From assembly GCF_014334015.1 (NCBI RefSeq), contig NZ_CP060488.1:5848501-5912500 (forward strand): 64,000 nt of DNA. The letters run 5' to 3'. The translations under genes were made by a program, and so were the position numbers. The DNA is from Bacteroides sp. M10. GTDB taxonomy: Bacteria > Bacteroidota > Bacteroidia > Bacteroidales > Bacteroidaceae. The notes under the pieces are model-generated. The model was given only the letters and a program-made list of their open reading frames with translations, searched no databases and was not told where the DNA came from. Positions 37,533-46,171 of the stretch are shown piece by piece (position 1 is the first letter of the stretch; every line of letters starts with the position of its first letter).

Positions 37533-39314
37533 CTACAAATAATTCTTAAATATCTTATCTATTATACTTTTCTGAAGCATCACTTCCATAGTATGTGTTT
37601 CTCTATCATATTTATAATATTTCTTATCTTTACGCACATAAATATATCTAACATACTCATAACCTGTAGCACACCATTCCTCAATATCAAATCTGATATC
37701 ATTATATTCGAAAGGAAGCACTAATCTATTATTTATATCAACAGCTCCATATTTACTATCCTTAGTTACTATTACAACATCTTTAGTTACATAATCCAAA
37801 CTATCATATTCTGTAGGAAGTAATACTTTACCAGTATAATCAATAACTCCCACTTTTTTATCTTTCACAACATAATGCGCAGAAGGCCCATATTCCCACC
37901 ATGAAGAAATCGAATCATACTCGCAAGGAATTATCTGCTCACCATCTTTCATCACCACTCCCACCTTATCCTGCATCTTCACTACAAAGCTTTTCCGGCC
38001 AATGACAGGATGTATCCTTTCATATTTATCAGGAAGTAAAACATTACCTTTCGCATCCATTATATAGGCCTTGGTGTCACCTGTCAATATATATAAATCA
38101 TCGAATTGACAATAATAAATATCGTCATTTACAAAGTCAACAACAATTTCATTCTGCCAGTTTATCAATCCATAAGACAAGCCATGAGCAGCAATCAGAA
38201 ATGGGTCTAATGGTTTGATTTCCGAATATTCAAAAGGAATCACTATATTTAATTGGCCGTCCATACAGCCATATTCATTTTCCAGATTTTGAGCTATATA
38301 GACATTTTGAAACGTTCCGTCTTCCAATACTCTTCGATTTGATTCATAAAACGTCAAAAAGCAAGGTTCTGTTTTCTCTTTTGTCTTTGCAGACATAACA
38401 GCAATATGACCTTTTTTCTTTAAACTAAAAAGTTCATAATCACTTCCGTAATCAGAAACATAGTCTATTTTATCATACTCCAAAGGAAGTATGAAATGTC
38501 CCAAACTATCAATTATTCCCCACTTTCCCTGCTTTTCTACAATTCCCATTTGATATTCCTTAAAAGGAAGAGCTGAATCAAATGTACCCAAAGGAACCAC
38601 TTCCTGTAATTTTTCATTCAGATATGCAAATTTCCCATCTTTCACAACCAATCCTAAGCCATTAAAACAAACCAAGTCATCACCCTTGGAAGCCATAATA
38701 ACTTTATCATAACAAAAATTCGTCCTTTGTTTACCTGATTTATCATAAAAAGCCCATTTATCATTCTTGTTGACAAGTACCCAGTTATCATTCCAATTTT
38801 TAATCTCTGAATAATTTGGTGAAATCAGCCATTCATTCTTTGCATTGAGACAACCATATTTTCCTTGATATTTTACACATGCCATTCCCTTTCTAAAGTA
38901 GTGAGCATCATCATAAATAAAAGGAATGACAGTTGTACCTTCCTTGTCAATATATCCATATTTACCGTCTTTAGCTGCACAAGCTAAGCCATTTTTCGCA
39001 AATCCGCCTAATTTATCATAAATAAAAGGGATGGCTATTTCACCATTCATATTAAAACATCCTTTTTTACGATTCGGTTTTTCAGCCAAGACCAAATTCA
39101 AGTCACTATCGCCTGAAATTTCCAGTAATTTTCCAAAGCCAAAAATAGTATCTCCTTGATTATTCAGCCAAGTATAACCACGTTCACCACACAAAATAAC
39201 TCCCCATTCTCCTTCCTGAATATATATGATATCGTTCTCTTCTTGTGCATATCCTATAGAAGATACTAATAAAGAGAATAAAAGTAAAATATAAGTTTTA
39301 ACTATATGTTTCAT
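37533..39314 (-). CDS. WG-repeat (KWG) protein, exported
   Basis: A 593-aa protein with a signal peptide (KTYILLLFSLLVSSIGYAQ, cleaved near residue 23) and roughly ten beta-rich WG repeats of about 45 residues, each of the form YGYID..G...IPFIYDDA (for example near residues 118, 150, 255, 350, 450, 490, 520). The repeats are scaffold modules, probably a beta-propeller or solenoid for protein contact; no catalytic site is known for the family. It sits between a terminator and the RNA-repair operon on the same strand, 145 bp from HD-Pnk, without evidence of co-transcription. Confidence 0.88.
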   Translation of the reverse strand: MKHIVKTYILLLFSLLVSSIGYAQEENDIIYIQEGEWGVILCGERGYTWLNNQGDTIFGFGKLLEISGDSDLNLVLAEKPNRKKGCFNMNGEIAIPFIYDKLGGFAKNGLACAAKDGKYGYIDKEGTTVIPFIYDDAHYFRKGMACVKYQGKYGCLNAKNEWLISPNYSEIKNWNDNWVLVNKNDKWAFYDKSGKQRTNFCYDKVIMASKGDDLVCFNGLGLVVKDGKFAYLNEKLQEVVPLGTFDSALPFKEYQMGIVEKQGKWGIIDSLGHFILPLEYDKIDYVSDYGSDYELFSLKKKGHIAVMSAKTKEKTEPCFLTFYESNRRVLEDGTFQNVYIAQNLENEYGCMDGQLNIVIPFEYSEIKPLDPFLIAAHGLSYGLINWQNEIVVDFVNDDIYYCQFDDLYILTGDTKAYIMDAKGNVLLPDKYERIHPVIGRKSFVVKMQDKVGVVMKDGEQIIPCEYDSISSWWEYGPSAHYVVKDKKVGVIDYTGKVLLPTEYDSLDYVTKDVVIVTKDSKYGAVDINNRLVLPFEYNDIRFDIEEWCATGYEYVRYIYVRKDKKYYKYDRETHTMEVMLQKSIIDKIFKNYL

Positions 39315-39459
39315 GATATCAGAATTACAACCATCATATTATTCTCAAATATAATGGATTTAATTCTGATACACAATAATTCTTCTAGCAAATAATAATT
39401 CTATTTCTCATCATCAAATGAGTGGCTCTAGAATCACCTTTATCAACTTTTCATGTTAC

Positions 39460-40569
39460 TTATACCACATGATATACGACTTCATGCGCTTCCGCCAGTT
39501 GAGGAACCTCCAGTTTATCTAACATTTTATCTAAAACAGATTCAGGAAGTGCATATTCCCTGCTTTTATTTTGTTGACGCCAAATGTGGTATGGTTGTTC
39601 CAGATAGACTATCTTTACTTTTGCACCATAATCAACAAACAAATCAATCAATTGAGTACGCATCTGACGAGTTATGTTAGTAGCATTCCAAACAAAGTCC
39701 TGACCTTTGCGGAGATACGTTCTAGCTTCCTCTTTCGCTGTTTGCACTACCCCTCCATTCGCAGACTTATCCGTAGGACTCAATTTGTGTTTTCGACGAA
39801 TGACGTCCAAACTCACCACCGGAACATCTATGCCAGCAGATTGAATATAATAATCCTTCCCCATTCCCGGAAGTCCTGACAACATCGTCACTTCACATTT
39901 GAACTGTTCGTGAGGGACATAATCGATATAACTGTCTTCAGTATGGAAGTAATGAAAACGTGCATAATCAGTGGCAAATTCTCTTGGTTTCTTCCAACAA
40001 TCCTGTTCACGGCAGAAAATCTCAAACAGTTCCAGTGCTTCCAGCAGTTCATTCTTATCTTCACAAATGCGTCCTCTGATATCAGCATCGGCCAACATCT
40101 TTAGCAATGAAGTATCTACCCGTAAAGAAGCTTCACAGAGTTTCTTCACAGAGTCAGGCTTCTCCATCAGCCAAACAGGTAATCCATGGTACCGGACTAA
40201 AGATGCAATCTGTTCCCGGATATGGAATGGAGCAGGACAATCCCGGTATAAAATAGTGCGGACAGTGTACTCTCCTTTTCTGGCATGTCTTTTAGCAGAT
40301 ACCCGCCCCTCTCCTTCATCCACGGAAGTTGAACGTTTTTCAACATCATGCAACAAGGCAGATGTCCAAATAAGTTCTTTCTCCAAAGTAGAAAGAGAAT
40401 GATAAGCGGAAGACTGCTGCAATGCCTCCAACACCATACGGGTATGTTCGGCTACACTGCCCTCGGCATGATAACGAATATCCTGCTGAACTGTATTCAT
40501 TTCGCGCACCCACTCGAACTGTTGTTCGAGTGAGCACCACGCTTTATCTTCTATCAATTTCCAATTCAT
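39460..40569 (-). CDS. HD-Pnk: HD-domain phosphoesterase fused to polynucleotide 5'-kinase
   Basis: A 369-aa two-domain protein. Residues about 20-190 are an HD domain (H34 and H42 region, ALLHDVEKR with His-Asp at 74-75, a later H-x-x-x-x in RYHGLP, and DADIRGR). Residues about 225-369 are a P-loop kinase (SGLPGMGKDYY, residues 230-241; D-V-I-R-R-K; WNATNITRQMR; YLEQPYHIWRQQNKSR lid). This matches the bacterial HD-Pnk family described in Runella: the HD part removes 2',3'-cyclic or 3' phosphates and the kinase part phosphorylates 5'-OH ends, making ends ready for a classic ligase. It starts 2 bp after the RNA ligase gene's stop. Third gene of the RNA-repair operon. Confidence 0.86.
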   Translation of the reverse strand: MNWKLIEDKAWCSLEQQFEWVREMNTVQQDIRYHAEGSVAEHTRMVLEALQQSSAYHSLSTLEKELIWTSALLHDVEKRSTSVDEGEGRVSAKRHARKGEYTVRTILYRDCPAPFHIREQIASLVRYHGLPVWLMEKPDSVKKLCEASLRVDTSLLKMLADADIRGRICEDKNELLEALELFEIFCREQDCWKKPREFATDYARFHYFHTEDSYIDYVPHEQFKCEVTMLSGLPGMGKDYYIQSAGIDVPVVSLDVIRRKHKLSPTDKSANGGVVQTAKEEARTYLRKGQDFVWNATNITRQMRTQLIDLFVDYGAKVKIVYLEQPYHIWRQQNKSREYALPESVLDKMLDKLEVPQLAEAHEVVYHVV

Positions 40570-40571
40570 CT

Positions 40572-41279
40572 TTATTCCTCCTTTTCATTATTAAATTCCC
40601 AAACAAGCGGGGCACGCTTCCAGTTACGTGTCCAATGCTCGTCTGTTTTAACATGTCCTTTCCGCACATACTTAAATACATTATGTGCAAATTCGCTTAC
40701 CGGATATTCTCCGACATTGCGGCTGACTACTCCCTCACGGGTACAAACCTCTTTCGTCCACGGATCACAAGAGCCGAAGATAGCCGGTTCTTGTGACATA
40801 CGGATGATTTCCTGTTTTAATAGTTCCGGTGTCAAACCGGAAACAGGCTCTATCTTCAACTCCGGAACAGTAGGAAAGTCGAATAAAGCTGCATAAAACT
40901 TTACTTCTTCCCACGACAACCACTGATCCATACAGCGGACTGCAAAAACATAAAAATGCGTTTCTAATCGCTGATATTCTATGGAATGTACGGCATATAG
41001 ATTCTCTCCAAAGATTTCTATATCACCCAAATCATTCTTTATCAATTCCCAACGTTCACGCAGTTGCCTCGTCCAAGGTGAAGTAGTAGGAGCAGCATGC
41101 GAACGGGCAAAAACACCCCACTGACTTAAACAATTATTCTCTCCATCCAGCTTCTCGGTATGCACCAATGTCCGAATCCGTTGGATGTCCTCCCAATACG
41201 TATGGTTAATCCGGTCGTCACTAGTCGTTCCGGGAGAGAACGGATAGTGATAAGTGCGACCATATTTCTCTGATATCAT
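40572..41279 (-). CDS. ATP-dependent RNA ligase family protein
   Basis: A 235-aa nucleotidyltransferase-fold ligase. Motif I is TEKLDGENN with the adenylated Lys at 43 (KxDG); GVFARSHAAPT fits motif Ia; EIFGENLYAVHSIEY is motif III; REGVVSRN motif IV; FKYVRKGHVKTDEHW motif V with the two lysines. It would seal 3'-OH/5'-phosphate RNA ends using ATP, the ends created by HD-Pnk. It lacks any extra C-terminal domain, unlike T4 Rnl2. It lies between RtcB and HD-Pnk, 41 bp after rtcB and 2 bp before hd-pnk. Confidence 0.86.
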   Translation of the reverse strand: MISEKYGRTYHYPFSPGTTSDDRINHTYWEDIQRIRTLVHTEKLDGENNCLSQWGVFARSHAAPTTSPWTRQLRERWELIKNDLGDIEIFGENLYAVHSIEYQRLETHFYVFAVRCMDQWLSWEEVKFYAALFDFPTVPELKIEPVSGLTPELLKQEIIRMSQEPAIFGSCDPWTKEVCTREGVVSRNVGEYPVSEFAHNVFKYVRKGHVKTDEHWTRNWKRAPLVWEFNNEKEE

Positions 41280-41320
41280 TTTCTTCTTTTTTCAATTAAA
41301 TACTAATTTCTTTCATCGCA

Positions 41321-42718
41321 TCACTCCTTATTCATTCGAACGATGCGAGGCATAAATTTACCCTGCACTTCCACCAGCGTTTCCTGTGTATACATCACTC
41401 TGTCAATATCCTTATATGCCAGTGGCATTTCTTCCACGCTCCCACCAATCAAAGTCACTCCCGCCTGCGACAGTAGTTTCTTCAAAGCCGATTGCGTAAA
41501 ACTATCTTTTGCCTTCTGGCGGGACATCGCCCTGCCGGCTCCATGAGAAGCCGAATTTAAAGCAGCTTCCATCCCTTTACCACAAACCAGATAACCTGCA
41601 GTAGCCATGCTACCGGGAATTAATCCCGCTTGTCCTTTCTGTGCCGGAGTAGCCCCTTTGCGATGCACGATTGCCATACGCCCCGGTGCTATTTCCTCTC
41701 TCCAAGCGAAGTTATGATGGTTGTTGACATTAGCGAGCGGCTTCAACCCTAATGCTCTCGCCAAATTCAAATGAATCCGCTCATGACAGGCACGGGCATA
41801 ATCGCCTGCCAGATTCATACTCATCCAATACTCCTGCCCCGCTTCAGTGTTTAAATCCAGCCAGGCAAAATGCTGTGCTTCACAGGGAAGCCTGCACACT
41901 TCACGTGCCAACAGGCTGTAATGTTTGGCAATGGCAGCTCCCAATCCTCGTGAACCGGAATGCGACAACAATGCCAGATAATTTCCTTCCGGAAGATTCA
42001 ACACGTTATTTTCTTGCAGAGCGATCTCGCCGAACTCCACAAAATGGTTGCCACCACCGGAACTCCCCAGTTGACGTACTGCCTTTCCATGCAAATCTCT
42101 CAACAAAGGCGTCAAACGGAATTCTTCCCTATCCAACACCTCATGTTCCTGCTCAAAACCCAATCCTCCATCCATACCGAAATGGGTGAAATCTTTCAAG
42201 GCTTCTTTCATCTGATAGGTATATCGTTTCAGGAAGTCGGCGCTGGCATCAAATACCGTCAGGCTCATCCGACAACCGATATCAACGCCTACGGCATACG
42301 GAATCACGACATTATCCGTAGCAAGCACTCCACCGATAGGTAACCCGTATCCGGCATGAGAGTCAGGCATCAGTGCTCCGGCCACCGTTACAGGTAAGCG
42401 CATAGCCAGGTTCATCTGTTGTTTGGCAAGCGTTTCGATAAATTTACCTCCATAGGTTTTATACATCAACGGCTCATCCAATAAATCATAAGCTATAAAC
42501 TCTTTCGCTATGATAGTAGGCGAAAGGCGTTCGGCCAGCTTATTCCAAATTTCATTATTTTTGTAAGATTCGGGATGCTCGAGTATATCGCTCAATGTCA
42601 TTTCAATCTGTTCTTTAGTGTTGTATTTGCAATGTTTGCTCACAATGTCCACTACCAGACTACGGGCAACATTATCCCGGTATCCCAGTTTGCTTAAATC
42701 TTTTAATCGTATTCCCAT
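41321..42718 (-). CDS. rtcB: RNA-splicing ligase RtcB
   Basis: A 465-aa RtcB. Conserved parts: MPDSHAGYGLPIGGVLATDN, YAVGVDIGCRMSL with metal-binding Asp and Cys, GSSGGGNHFVEFGEI, LSHSGSRGLG, NVNNHHNFA, VHRKGATPAQKGQAGLIPGSMATAGYLV and SHGAGRAMSR with the guanylated His. It joins 2',3'-cyclic-phosphate or 3'-phosphate ends to 5'-OH with GTP and Mn2+. ATG 42716-42718 is chosen because RtcB homology starts there; the frame is open 36 codons further. It lies first in the RNA-repair operon behind a leader of about 340 nt. Confidence 0.95.
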   Translation of the reverse strand: MGIRLKDLSKLGYRDNVARSLVVDIVSKHCKYNTKEQIEMTLSDILEHPESYKNNEIWNKLAERLSPTIIAKEFIAYDLLDEPLMYKTYGGKFIETLAKQQMNLAMRLPVTVAGALMPDSHAGYGLPIGGVLATDNVVIPYAVGVDIGCRMSLTVFDASADFLKRYTYQMKEALKDFTHFGMDGGLGFEQEHEVLDREEFRLTPLLRDLHGKAVRQLGSSGGGNHFVEFGEIALQENNVLNLPEGNYLALLSHSGSRGLGAAIAKHYSLLAREVCRLPCEAQHFAWLDLNTEAGQEYWMSMNLAGDYARACHERIHLNLARALGLKPLANVNNHHNFAWREEIAPGRMAIVHRKGATPAQKGQAGLIPGSMATAGYLVCGKGMEAALNSASHGAGRAMSRQKAKDSFTQSALKKLLSQAGVTLIGGSVEEMPLAYKDIDRVMYTQETLVEVQGKFMPRIVRMNKE

Positions 42719-43063
42719 ACTCTTTTTTCGTTCGCATACAGCATTCCCTGTCGGCCTCACCGGCAGACAACAATGCAATACACGTGATACCAATGCTTTG
42801 GATATGGATATGAAATACCCCACCACCGCATTGAAGTGATTAATTTAAAATATAAATAGTGATTGCAGGACTAATCAACCATTGCCGCTTGTTAGTAGAA
42901 TTGCGGTCAATATAAGAACCATAGGTTCAATGTAAAAACAATAAGTTGCAAAGCCTCATCCTCCCGGCGAGACAACTTAGTCCTAATTTGAAAATATTAT
43001 AACTCCAACATAATTAATACCCTTTCCATCTGTTTTAAAGGGTGAATACTCATTTTATCGCAG
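42719..43063 (-). ncRNA. Long structured 5' leader of the RNA-repair operon
   Basis: The promoter at 43064-43095 predicts a leader of about 340 nt before rtcB. Visible stems on the minus strand: AAAGGG/CCCTTT (about 43024-43047), AAGTTG/CAACTT closing a 24-nt loop with further G-C pairing (42943-42978), CCGC/GCGG (42882-42903) and a TGTCGG/CCGGCA stem near 42746-42765. No start codon with a convincing reading frame is found in it. It may be an attenuator or repair-responsive RNA; no known class was recognised. Confidence 0.4.
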
Positions 43064-43095
43064 CAAAAGTAGTGCTTATTTTTATTTCCTCCAAA
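43064..43095 (-). promoter_or_regulatory. Promoter of the RNA-repair operon
   Basis: On the minus strand TTTG (43095-43092), 20 bp, TACTTTTG (43071-43064): an exact Bacteroidales promoter. Start point predicted near 43057. Confidence 0.75.
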
Positions 43096-43191
43096 GAATA
43101 ATAGACAAATTTTAGCGTTCAGTAACTATCCGAGGGAAGTTTTGCCAAGAGTTTCTGTCAAATTGCTATTTTTTACTTCCTTTATATCCCC

Positions 43192-43199
43192 TATCTTTG
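43192..43199 (+). promoter_or_regulatory. -7 promoter element (TATCTTTG) of the thioredoxin-like gene
   Basis: Exact TAnnTTTG match followed by GC, 32 bp before the ATG at 43232. Confidence 0.6.
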
Positions 43200-43231
43200 C
43201 AATAGATAAAAACAAAAAGAAAGAATAGTAT

Positions 43232-43729
43232 ATGAAACTAATGAAAGGTTTATTGAGTGCTTTTGCCGTTGTATTGGCAACCACAGCTTGTGCAGGCAAC
43301 AGCGGAGAAAATAAAAAGAGTAATGAATCAACAAAGGAGGACAATAAAATGGAAGTAGTAGCATTAAATAAAGTAGATTTTTTAAAGAAAGTATATAATT
43401 ATGAAGCCAATCCGAACGATTGGAAATTTGAGGGCAGCCGTCCTGCTATCGTAGATTTCTATGCTACCTGGTGCGGTCCATGTAAAGTGATGCACCCCAT
43501 TCTGGAAGAACTTAGCAAAGAATATAGCGGTAAAGTAGATATCTACCAGATTGATGTGGACAAAGAACAAGATCTGGCAGCGGCATTCGGTATCCGCAGC
43601 ATCCCTACCCTATTGATGATTCCGATGAAAGAGGAACCTAGAATCATGCAAGGAGCTATGCCCAAAGACCAGCTTAAAAAAGCAATTGATGAATTTCTTC
43701 TGAAACAAAATAACGAAGTAAAGCAATAG
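43232..43729 (+). CDS. Thioredoxin-like lipoprotein
   Basis: A 165-aa exported protein with a lipoprotein signal (LSAFAVVLATTAC, Cys 20), a flexible charged linker (residues 22-40), and a thioredoxin domain from about residue 45 with the active site WCGPCK (Cys 81 and 84), VDIYQIDVDKEQDLAAAFGIRSIPTLLMIP (cis-Pro) and a closing helix. It is anchored to the membrane facing the periplasm and probably reduces or exchanges disulfides there; Bacteroides has several such thioredoxins. Monocistronic: a promoter at 43192-43199 and a strong hairpin after the stop. Confidence 0.9.
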   Translation: MKLMKGLLSAFAVVLATTACAGNSGENKKSNESTKEDNKMEVVALNKVDFLKKVYNYEANPNDWKFEGSRPAIVDFYATWCGPCKVMHPILEELSKEYSGKVDIYQIDVDKEQDLAAAFGIRSIPTLLMIPMKEEPRIMQGAMPKDQLKKAIDEFLLKQNNEVKQ

Positions 43730-43758
43730 ACTTCGACTTTTTTCTCGTCATGGTGACT

Positions 43759-43793
43759 GCCCCCTATTCGTCTTTTGAAGATGAATAGGGGGC
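43759..43793. terminator. Bidirectional terminator between thioredoxin and metallophosphoesterase genes
   Basis: GCCCCCTATTC / GAATAGGGGGC (11-bp perfect arms) around a small loop containing TCTT/AAGA pairing; lies between convergent genes. Confidence 0.85.
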
Positions 43794-43811
43794 TAGTTCT
43801 AATTAAACTCA

Positions 43812-44960
43812 TTATAGTTTTCTCTGAACACCGTCGTCACCAACGACGTAATAAACTCCATTGTCTATCAATACAGCCCGTCCACGCTTTTTCTTCCGAT
43901 TCTCCTTATTGTCAACATTGACAGCGATGACTTTACCATTATAAAAGGTTGAAATATCCTTGAAGATAGTGTGCCCCACAAGGATATGTTTTACCATATA
44001 ACGATCCAACATCATTTGTAAAGAGTCCTGTACCAACGGTTTATACTTGGGATCTTCTCTCACCAGGCCGCGATACCAGATCGGACCGTCATTGCCATAC
44101 AGAAAATCAGTCAATGGAGAAAGTGCCTTACGCTCTTTTTTGCTCATGAAAAGTGCCCGGCTCATTTCCTCGTTCACAGTGGGGATATTCAAGTCCTTAT
44201 CATAGAATAATTTTCCTAATCCGGCATGTACATATAAATCGGTTCCAATAATTTGCATTGTATTACGTGTTGCAAGCCAACGCCCCAATTCGGTATTTGT
44301 ACCGAATAATGAAGGATATTCCACTCCCAGTTTTTCTGCCAGCAATTTATATTTATCTTTTGTATAGCGAAGATCGTTAGACAACACCAAAGCCTCATGG
44401 TTTCCCAAAAGGAAAGAGACATGGCCTCCCGCTTTAGCCGCTTCATCTTCTAATTTATAGAACAGCCAAAAGATCTGCAGTACATCCTTGCCACGGTCGA
44501 AAATATCTCCGATAATCACCAAATGATTGCTACCGAAATTCCATTGGTATTTATCATTAATTACTCCGTTTCCTTGCAACAGACTAATCACGCAATCCAG
44601 CCGCCCATGAGGATCGGACATCACAAAAACTTTTTCCGGACGGGTATATTGCCACTCCGGTCTTTTCAATGGATGGAGTTTTACATCAAATGGATACCGT
44701 CCCTCATGATCCGTCACACGGAAACTGAAATCTTTAGGTAATGTCGCATAAGTCTTGTCTGTAATCCGTCCTTTCTTATTGACATTAATAACCCGTGTAC
44801 TACCGTCTGCCTGATAGAGTATATAGGGTCCGTCACCAGACAATTTCTCTTTTTTCTCTTTCTTCTTATCTCCTGAATGATAAGTTCCGGCCTGAATGCC
44901 GGAACTTATTAAAACGAGAACAAGAGTAGAAAGAAATAATCTCAAAAAACGAGTGCTCAT
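43812..44960 (-). CDS. Exported calcineurin-like metallophosphoesterase 1
   Basis: A 382-aa protein with an N-terminal signal sequence (FLRLFLSTLVLVLISSGIQAG; no lipobox Cys), a Lys-rich linker, and the metallophosphoesterase motifs VMSDPHGR, IIGDIFDRGKDV, FLLGNHEALVL, YVHAGL and LVGHTIF that bind two metal ions. The core resembles serine/threonine phosphatase or Ap4A hydrolase-type enzymes, so a phosphoprotein, nucleotide or other phosphate ester is the substrate; which one is unknown. It is the last gene of the SusCD operon, 20 bp after its paralogue, and shares its domain layout throughout. Confidence 0.9.
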   Translation of the reverse strand: MSTRFLRLFLSTLVLVLISSGIQAGTYHSGDKKKEKKEKLSGDGPYILYQADGSTRVINVNKKGRITDKTYATLPKDFSFRVTDHEGRYPFDVKLHPLKRPEWQYTRPEKVFVMSDPHGRLDCVISLLQGNGVINDKYQWNFGSNHLVIIGDIFDRGKDVLQIFWLFYKLEDEAAKAGGHVSFLLGNHEALVLSNDLRYTKDKYKLLAEKLGVEYPSLFGTNTELGRWLATRNTMQIIGTDLYVHAGLGKLFYDKDLNIPTVNEEMSRALFMSKKERKALSPLTDFLYGNDGPIWYRGLVREDPKYKPLVQDSLQMMLDRYMVKHILVGHTIFKDISTFYNGKVIAVNVDNKENRKKKRGRAVLIDNGVYYVVGDDGVQRKL

Positions 44961-44980
44961 ATTCTTTTCTTTCTTGAAGT

Positions 44981-46147
44981 TTATTTTTTAATCGTTACTA
45001 GTTCTCCTTCGTCATTGATGGCTTTAATATCATCTCCTTCAATAACCACGGCACGAGTCTCTTTTTCAAAAGCCTTGGGATGATTAACACAAATATCATA
45101 TACCTTTTTATTATAGGTATACTTCACACGACTATTTTCCGTATGGCCGATAATAATACGTTTGACATCATATTTAGCCAGAAGTTTATCTACATCCGCT
45201 TCCTTTATCGGACTGTACTCACTGCCAGTCTTAACCATTCCACGATACCACAACGGACCGTTATAACTATCACTATAAAGGAAATCGGCAATCTCCGGAT
45301 ATTGTTTTTTCCGTTCCTCTTTTGAAAGGTAAATGCTCTTGCTCACCAGTTCATTGATTTCGGGAATCGTCTCTTCGCGTTCCATAAACGCCTTACTCAA
45401 TCCTGCATGAACATAAAGGTTTTCACCTACAATCTGAATGGTGTTTTTAGAACGCAGCCAGTTACCCATCACATTCGTCAGTCCCCACATTTTTCCATAG
45501 GTCATGTTCATCGCTCTTTGCGAAAGAGTGTTGTACTTGGCATACGTATATTTCAGATTATCACGCATTATCATTTCTTCGTGATCCCCCAAGATAGTTG
45601 TCACTCTGCCACCAACAGCTTTCGCCTCAAATTCCAATTTGTATATGAGCCATAAAATAGGAAGTACGTCTGCTCCACGATCGAAAATATCACCATCAAT
45701 CACCAAATGGTTACTGCCATATATCCATTCATATTTATCATTAATCACTTCCCCTGTTTTCAGAATAGCGGCAAACAAGTCGAAACGCCCGTGAAGGTCG
45801 GATACGGCAAATGTTTTAGCATACTCGGTACGGTCTTCCCATGCCGGACGTTCGAAATTCTCAATCTTATTAATGGGTACCTGAAAAAGGAGTTGATTAT
45901 CATCCGAATACACATCCAGTTTCAATCCGGCCGGTAATCCGGATTCTTCACGAATGTTCAATGCATTATCTTTAGTCACTTCCAGGATTTTAAGTTTACC
46001 GTTTTCATAGAAAAGGTAAGGGCCATCATTACGGAAATGAGTGATTTCAGCTATATCCGGTCCCACGGGAGTCAGATCTTCCCCGCACGAATAAAAGGCC
46101 GTGATGAACAAACCCAAAAGGAAATAGATGCTATATATCTTTTTCAT
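44981..46147 (-). CDS. Exported calcineurin-like metallophosphoesterase 2, lipoprotein
   Basis: A 388-aa paralogue of the next gene, with a lipobox (LGLFITAFYSC, Cys 21) followed by GEDLTPVGPD. Motifs: AVSDLHGRFD, VIDGDIFDRGADV, TTILGDHEEMI (GDHE in place of the usual GNHE; the Asn is replaced by Asp), YVHAGLS and IIGHTEN. The Asn-to-Asp change touches a metal and phosphate ligand of the family, so activity could be altered. It begins 24 bp after SusD and is probably anchored near the SusCD complex on the outer membrane. Confidence 0.9.
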   Translation of the reverse strand: MKKIYSIYFLLGLFITAFYSCGEDLTPVGPDIAEITHFRNDGPYLFYENGKLKILEVTKDNALNIREESGLPAGLKLDVYSDDNQLLFQVPINKIENFERPAWEDRTEYAKTFAVSDLHGRFDLFAAILKTGEVINDKYEWIYGSNHLVIDGDIFDRGADVLPILWLIYKLEFEAKAVGGRVTTILGDHEEMIMRDNLKYTYAKYNTLSQRAMNMTYGKMWGLTNVMGNWLRSKNTIQIVGENLYVHAGLSKAFMEREETIPEINELVSKSIYLSKEERKKQYPEIADFLYSDSYNGPLWYRGMVKTGSEYSPIKEADVDKLLAKYDVKRIIIGHTENSRVKYTYNKKVYDICVNHPKAFEKETRAVVIEGDDIKAINDEGELVTIKK

Positions 46148-46171
46148 AATTTCTATACGTTAATGCGTTAA

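Noticed and set aside
42840..42990. Possible tRNA-like element with GGTTCAA in the rtcB leader
   Set aside because: GGTTCAAT resembles a T-loop, but no acceptor stem, D-loop or anticodon arm can be paired around it.
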